Source: Terriglobia bacterium
GTDB lineage: Bacteria; Acidobacteriota; Terriglobia; UBA7540
Length of the DNA: 37,771 nucleotides
Assembly: GCA_020073545.1 (NCBI GenBank)
Contig: JAIQEZ010000035.1
Location: 1 to 37,771 of the forward strand
Direction of reading: 5' to 3'
Positions 8,139 through 18,344 of the stretch are shown piece by piece; the first letter of the stretch is position 1, and every line of letters begins with the position of its first letter. A program made the position numbers and the translations under genes. Below the pieces are notes generated by a model. The model did not search any database. It saw only the letters and a list, made by a program, of their open reading frames with translations, and was not told the DNA's origin.

Positions 8139-8155
8139 ATATCGCGTCGCGATAT
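8139..8155. promoter_or_regulatory. Perfect 8+1+8 palindrome upstream of the defence operon (possible operator)
   Basis: ATATCGCG and CGCGATAT flank a single T. The site lies about 160 bases upstream of the ATPase start, where a promoter region for the minus-strand operon would be expected. The shape is that of a dimeric repressor site, but no regulator gene is adjacent apart from the small YgiT-like protein, and one palindrome alone is weak evidence. Confidence 0.35.
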
Positions 8156-8244
8156 GTTTCGGGAGTAAAGCCGCGCACGGCGGTTCCCCTCACCCCGGAA
8201 GACCAGTGACAAGTGGCGAGCGACGAGCGGAAGGGAACTGAAGC

Positions 8245-8363
8245 ACTGGGTCAGTGAATCAGTGAATCATCTGATCGGGTGGTCCGATGATCGGGTGATC
8301 CGGTGATCGGGAGAGCGAACTCCACCCAATGACCCGATCTCCCGGCGACCCGATCGATTGGGG
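8245..8363. repeat. Word-repeat inverted tract (GATCGGGTGATC words)
   Basis: The left part repeats variants of CAGTGAATCA and GATCGGGTGATC; the right part has the reverse-complement type words CCCAATGACCCGATC and GACCCGATCGATTGGG. It fills the space between the defence operon and the YgiT-like gene. Apart from this tract and the 8139 palindrome, I see nothing in 7979-8368. Confidence 0.6.
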
Positions 8364-8368
8364 GAGGT

Positions 8369-8593
8369 TCAGGCGAACTCATAGAGAGGCACGTTGCGGG
8401 TGGGTGGGGGAGTGGTTTTGAGCAAGGCTTCGATGCGGCGCACGATTTCGGGTGTGAGCAGGACATCGCCGCAAACGTTGCAGACCCCCGCGGGCACGTG
8501 GTCGATCACCATCACCTCACCCCGGTGTTTGACGGTATGGACGACCGTCCGGGGTTCATAGGCTCCGGGGCATCCCGCAATGGTGCACTTCAT
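8369..8593 (-). CDS. YgiT/MqsA-type zinc-finger protein without a toxin partner
   Basis: The ATG at 8593 follows GGAG at a suitable distance and gives 74 residues beginning MKCTIAGCPG. Two cysteine pairs (Cys3/Cys8 and Cys38/Cys41, the second in GVCNVCGDVLL) would bind zinc, followed by TPEIVRRIEALL, the usual end of YgiT-type domains. MqsA-like antitoxins and many stand-alone YgiT proteins share this fold; the latter often pair with a DUF4258-type toxin. No toxin gene is adjacent on either side: upstream lies only repeat sequence. The first pair is spaced C-x4-C rather than C-x2-C. It may be an orphan antitoxin or a regulator of the neighbouring operon; both are inference. Confidence 0.75.
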   Translation of the reverse strand: MKCTIAGCPGAYEPRTVVHTVKHRGEVMVIDHVPAGVCNVCGDVLLTPEIVRRIEALLKTTPPPTRNVPLYEFA

Positions 8594-8683
8594 GGCTGGC
8601 TTCTCCTTTCCCGAGGTGTTCGCCACTTCGGCGCCCGGGGTTCGTAGGCCGTAATTAAGATTAGCAACAAAACAGGGTGCAGG

Positions 8684-8850
8684 GAATAGGGGACAGGCTA
8701 CAAGAGCCGGGGATTCGGGATTGGGGACTAGGGGCTGGGGAAGGACATCGGGTGATCGGGGGGTCGAACTTCAGCCGATGAGCAGATGAGCAGATCCCCG
8801 GCCCGTTCCCGGCACGAGCCGGGGCGGGCTCCCGATGGCTTGCGTGACTT
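8684..8850. repeat. Word-repeat tract with GC-rich core
   Basis: Iterated GGGGATTCGGGATTGGGGACTAGGGG-like words are followed by a GATGAGCAGATGAGCAGATC stretch and the palindromic core CCCCGGCCCGTTCCCGG...GCCGGGGCGGG. Nearly the same core occurs in the tract at about 31533-31565. No gene is visible. Confidence 0.55.
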
Positions 8851-8982
8851 GGAGGTTGACAGATGTGATACTTTATATTAAGCTTAACGTGTGCGTCCGC
8901 TGGACCGCGTTAGCACTAAGTTCGCGACGTGTTTCGAGGTCTGGACAAATCGGAGGTCACGCCAGCTCTGCTCATGTCTTTG

Positions 8983-9245
8983 CCACGATGTTATAGAAAA
9001 GAAATGTGGTTAGCGATGAAGAGCCAAAACCCTGGAAAAATCCATCTCGTTGAAAAAAAGGAGTTAGTTTGTTCTGTTGTAGCGAGGGTGACGAAAAAAA
9101 GGGGGCCCCAAAATGAAGGTAAGTCTCACGATGCTATTGAAAACAAACGGAGAAAAAATGTCAGTTTGTGGGTTTGCCAAGATGTTGATGAAAATAAATG
9201 AGTTATAGTCATTCTTCCACGATGTTGATGAAAGAACAGGAGTTA
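8983..9245 (+). repeat. AT-rich degenerate repeat array, five units
   Basis: Units starting near 8983, 9044, 9127, 9177 and 9218 share the pattern CCACGATGTTGATGAAAATAAATGAGTTA with considerable variation, at spacings of about 40-80 bases. The stretch is much richer in A and T than its surroundings. Related units occur on the opposite strand at 37655-37771: 20 of 22 bases agree between 9180-9201 and the complement of 37741-37762. A TTGACA at 8856-8861 lies upstream, but with no convincing -10 element. A 90-codon frame across the array is not credited as a gene. Confidence 0.6.
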
Positions 9246-9725
9246 GGATCTAGGAGTCAGGAGTCAGGAGAGCAGGGGACAGGGAAAGCAGGTTACAGGT
9301 GCCAGGTGTCAGGTGCTGGGGAAAACTAGTCCGAAGTGCGGGGATTGGGGACTATGGGCTGGGGGCTGGCGGGAGAACAGGGAACAGGTGACAGGGAACA
9401 GGGAAAGCAGGTTACAGGTGCCGGGTGTCAGGTGTCGGGGGACAGGCGACGCGGAAGAGCCATCAGCTCTCAGCATTCAGCTTTCAGCGCTCGGGTCCGC
9501 TTTCAGGTCTCAGCATTCGGCTTTCAGCGCTCAGCTCGCCGCTCCCAACTCTCAACTTTCGACCTTCAACTCTCGACGCTCGACTTCGCCCGAAGTCGAC
9601 GGGCGAGGTGCTTTCTGCTTTCTGCCTTCTGCGTTCTGCCGTCTGCCTATCCCGACGCGGTCGGGACTCGCACGCGGCGCTCGCTGCCTACTGCCTTCTG
9701 CCTACTGCCCCCGTCCGCTGCCCGA
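9236..9725. repeat. Long low-complexity word-repeat region
   Basis: About 490 bases consist of several word families in succession: GGAACAGGGAACAGGTGACAGG and CAGGTGTCAGGTG words (9236-9440), then CAGCTCTCAGCATTCAGCTTTCAGC words shifting to CAACTCTCAACTTTCGACC (9465-9595), then TTCTGCCTTCTGCGTTCTGCC words (9610-9710) around a TCCCGACGCGGTCGGGA core. Long open frames pass through but reflect repeat composition. It precedes the acyl-CoA dehydrogenase gene; 9726-9878 holds nothing I recognise. Confidence 0.7.
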
Positions 9726-9878
9726 AAGACAGGGGCTTGTGTCCCTGCGGGGAACCATGTAGCATTCCCCTCGCTCCGGAAGGCTCGAAGGCTACCCGAA
9801 ACAGCAAGTCGCGCAACTATCGGGAGCACTGTCACCAGCAGGGCAAGGAGCCGGCAGGACTTAACCTGGGAGTCTGAG

Positions 9879-11051
9879 ATGGCTGAATCCAATGTGGTTC
9901 CCGCGTGTGGGCCCCTAAGCGTGCTGAGCGAAGAGGAGCGCATGTTCCAGGCGATGGCACGCGAATTCGCCGCGAAGGAGATCGCCCCGCACGTCGCGCA
10001 GATGGACCGCGAGGGTGCGTTCGACCACGCACTCCTCGAGAGGCTCTTCGCACAGGGCTTTATGGGAATTGCCGCTCCGGAAGCTTGCGGAGGCAGCGGC
10101 GGCACGTTCTTCCTGGCGATTCTGGCCATCGAGGAGTTCTCGCGCGTTGACGCCTCGGCGGGCGTAGTGATCGACGTTCAGAACACCCTGATGAACAACG
10201 CCCTGCAACGCTGGGGAACTGAGGCGCAGCAGCAGAAGTTCCTGCCTCGCCTCGTGCGAGACACCCTGGGCGCCTACGCGCTTTCCGAGCCTAGCGCCGG
10301 CAGCGACGCCTTCGCGCTGGCGACGCGCGCGCGTGAGGACGGCAACCACTTCGTCCTGACCGGCCGCAAACTTTGGATCACCAATGCCATGGAAGCGGGC
10401 CTGTTTATCGTCTTTGCCAACCTTAAGCCCGAGGCGGGCTATCGCGGCATCACGGCCTTCCTCATCGAGCGCGGCGCGCCCGGCTTCACGGTGGGCAAGA
10501 AGGAGGACAAGCTCGGCATCCGCGCCTCCTCGACCTGCGAGCTGATCCTCGAAGACTGCCGCGTGCCCAAGGAGAACGTGTTGGGCGAAGCCGGCAAGGG
10601 TTACAAGGTGGCGATGGAGACGCTGAACGAAGGCCGCATCGGTATCGCCGCGCAGATGGTGGGTGTGGCGGGCGGCGCGCTCGAACACGCGGTCCGCTAC
10701 GCGCAGGAGCGCAAGCAGTTCGGCAAGGCCATCGCGGAGTTCCAAGCGATCCAGTTCCAGTTGGCGCGCTTGGCCACGGAGGTCGAGGCGGCGCGCCTGA
10801 TGGCCTACAATGCCGCGCGTCTGAAGGATGCTCGCCAGCCCTTCCTGAAAGAAGCTGCCATGGCCAAGTACTTTTGCTCGCAGGTTGCGGAGCGCGTCGC
10901 GTCCGAATGCCTGGAAATCTACGGCGGCTACGGCTTCACGCGTGACTACCCGGCGGAGAAGTACCTGCGAGACTCGAAAATTGGCAAGATCTACGAGGGC
11001 ACGTCGTTCATGCAGCTTCAGACGATCGCCAAGAGCGTGCTGGGGGAGTGA
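9879..11051 (+). CDS. Acyl-CoA dehydrogenase (short-chain type)
   Basis: The frame runs back into the repeat region, but homology begins after the ATG at 9879 (MAESNVVPACGPLSVLSEEERMFQ), giving 390 residues, the usual length. The three-domain acyl-CoA dehydrogenase plan is evident: N-terminal helical part, YALSEPSAGSDAFALAT and WITNAMEAGLFIVFA for the FAD-contacting beta domain, then RIGIAAQMVGVAGGALEHAVRYAQERKQFGK and QIYGGYGFTRDYPAEKYLRD-like C-terminal signatures (ECLEIYGGYGFTRDYP). The catalytic base is Glu373 in IYEGTS, the position used by short and medium chain enzymes. It would oxidise a fatty acyl-CoA to the enoyl-CoA and pass electrons to ETF. The exact chain-length preference cannot be read from sequence. 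It faces the macrodomain gene tail to tail. Confidence 0.93.
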   Translation: MAESNVVPACGPLSVLSEEERMFQAMAREFAAKEIAPHVAQMDREGAFDHALLERLFAQGFMGIAAPEACGGSGGTFFLAILAIEEFSRVDASAGVVIDVQNTLMNNALQRWGTEAQQQKFLPRLVRDTLGAYALSEPSAGSDAFALATRAREDGNHFVLTGRKLWITNAMEAGLFIVFANLKPEAGYRGITAFLIERGAPGFTVGKKEDKLGIRASSTCELILEDCRVPKENVLGEAGKGYKVAMETLNEGRIGIAAQMVGVAGGALEHAVRYAQERKQFGKAIAEFQAIQFQLARLATEVEAARLMAYNAARLKDARQPFLKEAAMAKYFCSQVAERVASECLEIYGGYGFTRDYPAEKYLRDSKIGKIYEGTSFMQLQTIAKSVLGE

Positions 11052-11125
11052 GTTCCATGCCTCAGGGAGTGCCGCCCCGCCACCACGCGGTCTTTCAACA
11101 CGCTCCGAGACGGTCCGTTCAACCG

Positions 11126-11644
11126 CTATGCGCCCTCGGCGAGAGCCCGCGTGTAGCAGTCGTGCGTATAGCGGTCAAAACAAACGAAGACCACCTTTCC
11201 CAGGGCAGGATTCTTTTCGAGGAATGCTCGCACTTCCCTGACGGCGATGCGCGTGGCGCCTTCCAGCGGAAACCCATAAGCGCCGGTGCTGATCGCGGGG
11301 AAAGCCACGCTGCGGGCGCCGTTCTCGACAGCCACCTCGAGAGACCGCCGGTAGCAGCTCGCCAGCAGCTCGTCCTCGTGGTGCTTGCCGCCGTGCCACA
11401 CCGGCCCCACCGTGTGGATGACCCAGCGGGCGGGCAGGCGATAACCGCGGGTGATCTTGGCCTCGCCCGTCGGGCAGCCACCCAGCGTGCGGCATTCCGC
11501 CACGAGCTCCGGCCCCGCCGCCCGGTGGATCGCGCCGTCCACACCGCCACCGCCCAGGAGCGAGGTATTCGCAGCGTTCACAATGGCGTCCACCTTCTCT
11601 TTCGTGATGTCGCCTTGCACAACCTCGATCGCTCCGGTTCTCAT
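11126..11644 (-). CDS. Macrodomain protein, likely O-acetyl-ADP-ribose deacetylase
   Basis: The ATG at 11644 follows GGGAGG by five bases and gives a 172-residue single macrodomain. [24 protein letters not shown] (residues 21-44) is the MacroD-type substrate loop with the catalytic-site asparagines and Asp36, and [11 protein letters not shown] forms the second phosphate-binding loop. MacroD enzymes hydrolyse O-acetyl-ADP-ribose and remove mono-ADP-ribose from acidic residues or nucleic acids. The frame is open a further 48 codons upstream, but that extension ([10 protein letters not shown]...) does not resemble the family. No ADP-ribosyltransferase or sirtuin is adjacent, so the substrate is not indicated by context. 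Confidence 0.92.
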   Translation of the reverse strand: MRTGAIEVVQGDITKEKVDAIVNAANTSLLGGGGVDGAIHRAAGPELVAECRTLGGCPTGEAKITRGYRLPARWVIHTVGPVWHGGKHHEDELLASCYRRSLEVAVENGARSVAFPAISTGAYGFPLEGATRIAVREVRAFLEKNPALGKVVFVCFDRYTHDCYTRALAEGA

Positions 11645-11775
11645 GTCGCCTCCCACGGTTGTGATGGGGTCACCGAACGATGAGCCGCGGCTGCGCCGTC
11701 CGCAATCGTAAGGGCCGAGGATCAACGTGGCCGCGCACGGGACCTCACGGCGACTGCCGTCGGTCAGCCTCACGG

Positions 11776-12210
11776 TTACTTGGTGCACTCCACCCGGAAT
11801 TCCGCCTTGTTGGACCGCAGGTCGCCGGAGGCCAGCGTCTCCCAGCCTGTATAGGATGTGCCGATCTCCCAGGTGTCATCGACTCTCTTTGTCCCTGCCC
11901 CGGCGAAGGAGAGAGCTCTCCCCTGTGCGAGTTTGGCGCGGTCGGATCGCTCGATGCTGTAAACCATCTTTCCGGGTCCGTCGAAAGTGATCATGCCAAT
12001 GAAGCGAATGGTCTTCGGACACGGGCCGCGGTATTCTCTCGGCACTGCTCTCAACTCTATTCGTGTCACCTGCCCGATCTTTGGCGCTGGGCTGCCCATC
12101 ATCGCCACTCCTCCATTCGGCCGAGCTGGATGGCTCAGGACTTTCAGGGGCAAGGAGGTGGAAGTCACAACAAAAAGCACTATGAGAATAAGAATGCCGC
12201 GTTTGCTCAT
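11776..12210 (-). CDS. Secreted conserved protein of unknown function (144 aa)
   Basis: The product starts [15 protein letters not shown], a clear signal peptide with a probable cleavage around residues 26-28. The mature part contains [31 protein letters not shown], then [13 protein letters not shown] and a final [10 protein letters not shown]. This arrangement (GPCP-x-TI-x-F-x-G, GPG-x-V-Y, RSD, closing cysteine) recurs in short secreted beta-rich proteins of acidobacteria that I know only as hypothetical. The two cysteines may form a disulfide. It ends 131 bases upstream of the macrodomain start on the same strand. The 12211-12450 region before it contains no gene I can support. Confidence 0.7.
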   Translation of the reverse strand: MSKRGILILIVLFVVTSTSLPLKVLSHPARPNGGVAMMGSPAPKIGQVTRIELRAVPREYRGPCPKTIRFIGMITFDGPGKMVYSIERSDRAKLAQGRALSFAGAGTKRVDDTWEIGTSYTGWETLASGDLRSNKAEFRVECTK

Positions 12211-12450
12211 TTTCGCTGCCCTCTTAGATGAAGATTCGCGTTCTTATCTTCACAATTCCCTAAGCTAAGCCGAGGGCGTTTGCACGCCGCGCCTTGCCAG
12301 TCGCACAAGCAAAGGATCAGGACCTACAAGATATGCCCGACTCAAGACCTGGCGATTCAGAAGGGACACCGGGCGAATCCTACTTCGCAAGGGCCAGGTT
12401 TTCAAGTGCGCATCACCGTTGGGCAGCTTGGAATGTGCCGGAGTGGAGGA

Positions 12451-12879
12451 TTACTTCTTGAGTGCTTGCGCGGTTTCAAGTCGCGCCATGGCCCGGCGCA
12501 GTGCTTCGCGGGCGCGCTCCATATCCACTTGCGGATCGGTGAAGCGCTTCAGGCGCTCCTCGGCGCGGACCTTGGCTTTCTCGGCGCGCCCCACATCAAT
12601 TTCCTCGGCGCGCTCGGCCGATTGCGCCAGCACGATGACACGATCCGGCAACACTTCTGCGAATCCCCAGTTCACAGCCAGGAACTGCTTCGTGCCCTCG
12701 CGCGTGTAGACGAGCTCACCGGCAACGAGTTCCGTCAGCAGCGGGGCGTGTCCGGGCAGGATCCCCAGGTAGCCGTCCTTGCCGGGGATGGTCACGGAGG
12801 TCACTGAGTCGTGTGCCACCAACCGGTCGGGGGTAACGATATCGAGATGAATTTCGGTTGGGAGAGTAGGTTCTGCCAT
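12451..12879 (-). CDS. atpC: F1Fo ATP synthase epsilon subunit
   Basis: Starting from the ATG at 12879 the product is 142 residues: LPTEIHLDIVTPDRLVAHDSVTSVTIPGKDGYLGILPGHAPLLTEL is the N-terminal beta-sandwich, followed by the C-terminal helical hairpin rich in Ala, Glu and Arg (ERAEEIDVGRAEKAKVRAEERLKRF). Epsilon couples rotation of the central stalk and can inhibit ATP hydrolysis. It is the last gene of the minus-strand ATP synthase operon; the 100-base gap to atpD contains a word-repeat hairpin. The frame upstream of the chosen ATG (ENRAVFRQSLNDPITQSL) is translated repeat sequence and was excluded. Confidence 0.95.
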   Translation of the reverse strand: MAEPTLPTEIHLDIVTPDRLVAHDSVTSVTIPGKDGYLGILPGHAPLLTELVAGELVYTREGTKQFLAVNWGFAEVLPDRVIVLAQSAERAEEIDVGRAEKAKVRAEERLKRFTDPQVDMERAREALRRAMARLETAQALKK

Positions 12880-12884
12880 GGTTC

Positions 12885-12975
12885 TATTGAGCGATTGGGT
12901 GATCGGGTCATTGAGTGATTGCCGGAAAACCGCGCGGTTTTCAATCACTCAATCGCTAAATCACTCAATGGCTCG
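12885..12975. repeat. Word-repeat inverted tract between atpD and atpC
   Basis: GAGCGATTGGGTGATCGGGTCATTGAGTGATTG-type words lie on the left, and reverse-complement words TCAATCACTCAATCGCTAAATCACTC lie on the right. The centre is a perfect 16-base palindrome AAAACCGCGCGGTTTT at 12926-12941. It can fold into a long hairpin in the operon message. Confidence 0.75.
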
Positions 12976-12979
12976 ATTC

Positions 12980-14555
<1,576 letters not shown>

Positions 14556-15410
14556 CTACGTTGCCGCCGCGCCGCTCACCACTTCGATGATCTCGCGCGT
14601 GATAGCCGCCTGCCGGACACGGTTCATATGCAGGGTGAGCGAATCGATCATCTCCGCAGCGTTGTTTGTGGCCGCGTCCATAGCGGTCATGCGCGCTGCC
14701 AGCTCCGCCGCTTGAGATTCCAGTAGCGCCCGGTAAACCTCAATCTCCACGTAGCGCGGCAGCAGGACGCTGAGGATTTCCTGCGCGGGCTGCTCGTAAA
14801 TGTAGTCTATCAGGGACTCGCCCCGGGCCGGTTCAATGGGCTTGATGGGCAGATAGCGCTCCACCCGCACACGCTGCGTCAGGATGGACTTGAACTCGTT
14901 GTAGAGGAAATCCACCGCATCCACTTTCTCTTGGGTGTAAAGGTTAATGATCTGCTCGGCGATCGGCTGCGCCTGCGTGAACTCCAAGCGGCCGAAAATA
15001 TTGATGTGCTCGGCAATCAGCTTGATCGGCCGCCGGTGGAAGTAGTCGCGGCCCTTGCGGCCGACGGCGATGATGGATACCTCTTTGTCGCGATGCTCTT
15101 CCAAATAACTCTGCGCGGCGCGAATCAGGTTGGTGTTGAAGGCCCCGCACAGGCCGCGGTCGGCGGTGACCAGCACCAGAAGTTGCCGCTCGATGGGCCG
15201 CTCGGCGAGCAGTGGATTCGAGCGGTCTGTGGTGCGCGCCGCCAGGCTGGCGAGCAGCGTCAGCATCTGGTTCGCGTAAGGACGCGCGCTGAAGATGCGA
15301 TCCTGGGCGCGCCGCAGGCGCGCAGCCGCCACCATCTTCATCGCCCGGGTGATCTGCTGCGTGCTCTTCACCGAGCGAATGCGGTGCCGAATGTCGAGAA
15401 GTGCGGCCAT
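14556..15410 (-). CDS. atpG: F1Fo ATP synthase gamma subunit
   Basis: The 284-residue product has the two conserved gamma ends: N-terminal LDIRHRIRSVKSTQQITRAMKMVAAARLRRAQ and C-terminal AAELAARMTAMDAATNNAAEMIDSLTLHMNRVRQAAITREIIEVVSGAAA. These helices form the rotating coiled coil inside the alpha3beta3 head. VTADRGLCGAFNTNLIRAA is the other family signature. It lies between atpA and atpD, as in most bacteria. Confidence 0.96.
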   Translation of the reverse strand: MAALLDIRHRIRSVKSTQQITRAMKMVAAARLRRAQDRIFSARPYANQMLTLLASLAARTTDRSNPLLAERPIERQLLVLVTADRGLCGAFNTNLIRAAQSYLEEHRDKEVSIIAVGRKGRDYFHRRPIKLIAEHINIFGRLEFTQAQPIAEQIINLYTQEKVDAVDFLYNEFKSILTQRVRVERYLPIKPIEPARGESLIDYIYEQPAQEILSVLLPRYVEIEVYRALLESQAAELAARMTAMDAATNNAAEMIDSLTLHMNRVRQAAITREIIEVVSGAAAT

Positions 15411-15415
15411 TTCTT

Positions 15416-15505
15416 GGGTCCCAGGTGTCGGGTTTCAGGTGCTGGGCGCTACGTGCCAGGTTCGGCTCTTTCCCTGACACCTGGCACCTAACACCTGAAA
15501 CCCAG
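15416..15505. repeat. Word-repeat inverted tract between atpA and atpG
   Basis: GGTCCCAGGTGTCGGGTTTCAGGTGCTGGG on the left is matched by the reverse-complement type words CTGACACCTGGCACCTAACACCTGAAACCC on the right. The tract occupies nearly the whole 96-base gap. Confidence 0.75.
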
Positions 15506-15506
15506 C

Positions 15507-17036
15507 TCAGGCTTTGGCCTTATTTTCCGCTACAAACTTCGCCTTGAACTCGTCGAGCATCTTGCGCATTTCCGCCCGCAACGGTTCCTCGATCTCCCGT
15601 TTCTCGACGATCTGCTTCCCTACCGAGGGATAGGACGTATCCATGAAATCGTAAAGCTCCTGTTCGAAAGCCAGGCATTGTTCGATCGCCAGGTCGTCGA
15701 GGTAGCCGCCCGTGCCTGCGAAGACGATGGCAATCTGCTTCTCCACTGCCAAAGGTTTGTACTGGTCCTGCTTCAAGATCTCCGCCAGCCGTCGTCCGCG
15801 GTTCAGTTGCGCCTGCGTGGCTTTGTCGAGGTCGCTGCCGAATTGCGCGAAGGCCGCCAGTTCGCGGTACTGGGCCATTTCCAGGCGCAGCATGCCCGCC
15901 ACCTGCTTCATGGCTTTGATTTGTGCGTTGCCACCCACGCGCGAGACCGAGATGCCGGCGTTTACGGCGGGGCGGATACCACTGTTGAAGAGGTCGGTCT
16001 CCAGATAAATTTGGCCGTCGGTAATGGAGATGACGTTGGTGGGAATGTAAGCGGAAACGTCACTCGCCTGCGTCTCGATGATGGGCAGCGCCGTCAGCGA
16101 TCCGCCGCCACCTTCCTTGTTGAGCTTGGCCGCGCGCTCCAGCAATCGCGAGTGCAGATAGAAGACGTCGCCGGGATAAGCTTCGCGTCCGGGTGGCCGC
16201 CGCAGCAGCAGCGAGATTTCGCGATACGCCACGGCGTGCTTGGAGAGATCGTCGTAAATGCACAGCGCGTGGCGGCCGCGGTCGCGGAAGTACTCGCCCA
16301 TCGCGCACCCGGCGTAAGGAGCGATGTACTGCATGGGCGCAGGGTCGGAAGAGCCCGCCTCGACCACAATGCTGTACTTCATCGCGTCAAACTCTTCCAG
16401 CGTCTTGATGACCTGCGCGATCGTCGAACGCTTCTGGCCGATGGCTACGTAAATGCAGATCACATCGCCGCCGCGCTGGTTCAGGATGGTGTCCAGCGCC
16501 ACGGCGGTTTTCCCCGTCTGGCGGTCGCCGATGATCAGTTCGCGCTGGCCGCGCCCGATGGGGATCATCGAGTCAATGGCCTTCAGACCCGTCTGCAGCG
16601 GCTCGCGCACCGGCTGGCGATCGACCACGCCCGGGGCAAGGCGTTCAATGGTGTTGAACTGATCGGTGAGGATGGGGCCCTTGCCGTCGGTGGGACGACC
16701 CAGCGCGTCCACGACGCGGCCAATCAGGGCCTCGCCGATCGGCACCGACATGATGCGCTTGGTGCGCTTGACGATGTCGCCTTCCCGGATCGTGGTGTAA
16801 TCGCCGAGCAGCACCGCGCTCACCTGGTCCTCTTCCAGGTTCAGCGCCAGCCCCGCCACGTCGTGCGGCAGCGCGAGCAGTTCGCCCGCCATGACGTTGT
16901 CGAGGCCGTGAATGCGGGCCACGCCGTCTCCTACCGAAATGACGGAGCCCACTTCCGCCACTGTCACACTGCGGTCGAAGTTCTCGATCTGCTCGCGGAT
17001 GATTTTGGTGATTTCGTCGGCTTTGATCTGGGGCAT
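15507..17036 (-). CDS. atpA: F1Fo ATP synthase alpha subunit
   Basis: The 509-residue product is full length: [20 protein letters not shown] at the N-terminus, P-loop GDRQTGKT (170-177), [14 protein letters not shown], and [31 protein letters not shown], all alpha signatures. Alpha forms the non-catalytic nucleotide sites of F1. The C-terminal part ends in a lysine-rich tail ([13 protein letters not shown]), as is common. The order delta-alpha-gamma follows the standard atp arrangement. Confidence 0.97.
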   Translation of the reverse strand: MPQIKADEITKIIREQIENFDRSVTVAEVGSVISVGDGVARIHGLDNVMAGELLALPHDVAGLALNLEEDQVSAVLLGDYTTIREGDIVKRTKRIMSVPIGEALIGRVVDALGRPTDGKGPILTDQFNTIERLAPGVVDRQPVREPLQTGLKAIDSMIPIGRGQRELIIGDRQTGKTAVALDTILNQRGGDVICIYVAIGQKRSTIAQVIKTLEEFDAMKYSIVVEAGSSDPAPMQYIAPYAGCAMGEYFRDRGRHALCIYDDLSKHAVAYREISLLLRRPPGREAYPGDVFYLHSRLLERAAKLNKEGGGGSLTALPIIETQASDVSAYIPTNVISITDGQIYLETDLFNSGIRPAVNAGISVSRVGGNAQIKAMKQVAGMLRLEMAQYRELAAFAQFGSDLDKATQAQLNRGRRLAEILKQDQYKPLAVEKQIAIVFAGTGGYLDDLAIEQCLAFEQELYDFMDTSYPSVGKQIVEKREIEEPLRAEMRKMLDEFKAKFVAENKAKA

Positions 17037-17045
17037 TGCTTCGGT

Positions 17046-17178
17046 CCTAGCTCTCAGCGATCAGCAATCAGCTCTCAGCTACTGCATGAGCTGACGGCTG
17101 ATGGCTGAGTGTTGACCGGTTCCTTTCTGAGCTTTCAGCAACCAGCTGACGGCTGACCGCTGATGGCTGACAGCTTCC
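17046..17178. repeat. Word-repeat inverted tract between atpH and atpA
   Basis: CTAGCTCTCAGCGATCAGCAATCAGCTCTCAGC is followed by GAGCTGACGGCTGATGGCTGAG and further CAGC/GCTG words until the atpH stop. Word family and layout match the tracts at 14438, 24019 and 31500. It fills the 142-base gap. Confidence 0.7.
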
Positions 17179-17718
17179 TTATTGCGCCAGCAATTGTTCC
17201 CGGAGACGGCCCAAGCGCCCGAGGATCGTGCCGTCATAAACGGTGCTTCCAATCTGCGCCACGACACCGCCAATCAAGTCGCGGTCCACGTGGAATTCCA
17301 GTTCCGACTGCTGGCGCGTCAGCTCGTCAAACCGCCTCCGCAGGAGTTCCCGCTGCTCGTTCGTGAGGTCAGCGGCCGAAGAAATCTTCACCTGCACGAT
17401 TCCCAGCCGCGCATAAGAGACGTTGCGAAACGACTGGGTAACTTCCTCCAGGAGCGGCAGGCGGTAGTGGCTGAGCAGCACGCGCAGGAAATTCAGCGTC
17501 ACGTGCGAACTGCCCAGGCGCCGCGCGATGGCTTCCAGCACGCCTAACTTCTGCGTCAGGGCGACGGCCGGCGTTTCGCAAATCTCCCGCAGCTCCACAC
17601 TCTCGCGATAAGCCGCGCCGAAATCTCCCAGTTCCTCAAGCACCTGGCGGTAATTTCCCGTGGCCGCCACCACGTCCGCCAGGGCGCGTGCGTATCGGTT
17701 GGCAACGGCGGTCGGCAT
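17179..17718 (-). CDS. atpH: F1Fo ATP synthase delta subunit
   Basis: The 179-residue product fits delta/OSCP: MPTAVANRYARALADVV at the N-terminus, NFLRVLLSHYRLPLLEEVTQSF in the middle and a C-terminal FHVDRDLIGGVVAQIGSTVYDGTILGRLGRLREQL, the most conserved part. Delta links the peripheral stalk (b and b') to the top of F1. The start codon lies two bases from the end of the b gene, indicating cotranslation. Confidence 0.94.
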   Translation of the reverse strand: MPTAVANRYARALADVVAATGNYRQVLEELGDFGAAYRESVELREICETPAVALTQKLGVLEAIARRLGSSHVTLNFLRVLLSHYRLPLLEEVTQSFRNVSYARLGIVQVKISSAADLTNEQRELLRRRFDELTRQQSELEFHVDRDLIGGVVAQIGSTVYDGTILGRLGRLREQLLAQ

Positions 17719-17720
17719 AG

Positions 17721-18344
17721 CTAGTTCTTCCGTTCCTTCGCCTGCAGAGTCGCCGCAAACTGGCTCACCAGGCGCCTGCGACCGGACTCATCCAGGCGCT
17801 CGCGTATCAACCCTTCCGCGAGGGCGACCGCCTGCTGCGCGGCGTAGTTTTTCAATTCCAACTTGGCTCCGCGCGCGGCGGTATCCATCTGGGCGCGCGC
17901 GGACTCCAGAATCCGGACCGCTTCCTCGGCCGTCGCCTGTCGCAGCCGCTGGTGCTCCGCTTCCGTCTCGCGGGCGGCTGATGCCTGGAAAGCAGCGATT
18001 TCCTCTTCCAGGTGCTGCAGCTTTTCTTCCACCGCCTGGAGCTGGGCTTGTGATGTTTCTAACGCCTTGCGCCCTTCTTCCAGGCTTTTCTGGATGGACG
18101 CCGACCGCGAGCTGAAGAAATCCGCCGCCGGCTTGCGCAGGACGTAACCCAGTCCTCCTACCAGCAGCACGAAGTTGATCACCTTGAAGAGAAGCGCGTG
18201 AGCTGGCTCTTGACCTTTCTCTTCCGCCCCTGCGGCGGCCGCCCGGCCGAGCCCCAGCGCCCACGCCACGCCAGAACTGGTGAATCCCACCAGACAAACT
18301 CCGAAGAGACCGACCCGAGTGAGCTGGCGAAGCGTGCGGATCAA
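17721..18344 (-). CDS. atpF: F1Fo ATP synthase b subunit with an extra N-terminal hydrophobic segment
   Basis: The frame can start at 18425, but I prefer TTG at 18344: it overlaps the stop of the preceding gene by four bases and follows GGAGGAAGGG at good distance. This gives 207 residues. Residues about 10-30 form a first hydrophobic, signal-like segment (VGLFGVCLVGFTSSGVAWALG), then a second hydrophobic helix ALLFKVINFVLLVGGLGYVLRKP, typical of subunit b, and a long charged coiled coil (SASIQKSLEEGRKALETSQAQLQAVEEKL...). It is part of the peripheral stalk. The double hydrophobic N-terminus suggests a cleaved or looped segment as seen in some other b subunits. The upstream alternative would overlap atpF' by 85 bases. 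Confidence 0.88.
   Translation of the reverse strand: MIRTLRQLTRVGLFGVCLVGFTSSGVAWALGLGRAAAAGAEEKGQEPAHALLFKVINFVLLVGGLGYVLRKPAADFFSSRSASIQKSLEEGRKALETSQAQLQAVEEKLQHLEEEIAAFQASAARETEAEHQRLRQATAEEAVRILESARAQMDTAARGAKLELKNYAAQQAVALAEGLIRERLDESGRRRLVSQFAATLQAKERKN

Noticed and set aside
8369-8593. Toxin-antitoxin pair with the YgiT-like protein
   Set aside because: No toxin-like gene is adjacent; only repeat sequence lies upstream and the unrelated ATPase operon downstream.
8856-8884. Promoter before the AT-rich array (TTGACA at 8856)
   Set aside because: The -10 candidates are either too close (TATATT after 12 bases) or poor (TAAGCT after 17), and no gene follows.
8929-9201. A 90-codon plus-strand frame starting MFRGLDKSEV
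   Set aside because: It spans the AT-rich degenerate repeat array, has no convincing ribosome-binding site and no recognisable motif; its lysine-rich content follows from the repeat words.
9313-9878. Long open frames upstream of the acyl-CoA dehydrogenase
   Set aside because: They translate the low-complexity word repeats (serine-, glutamine- and leucine-rich) in several frames at once; family similarity starts only at 9879.
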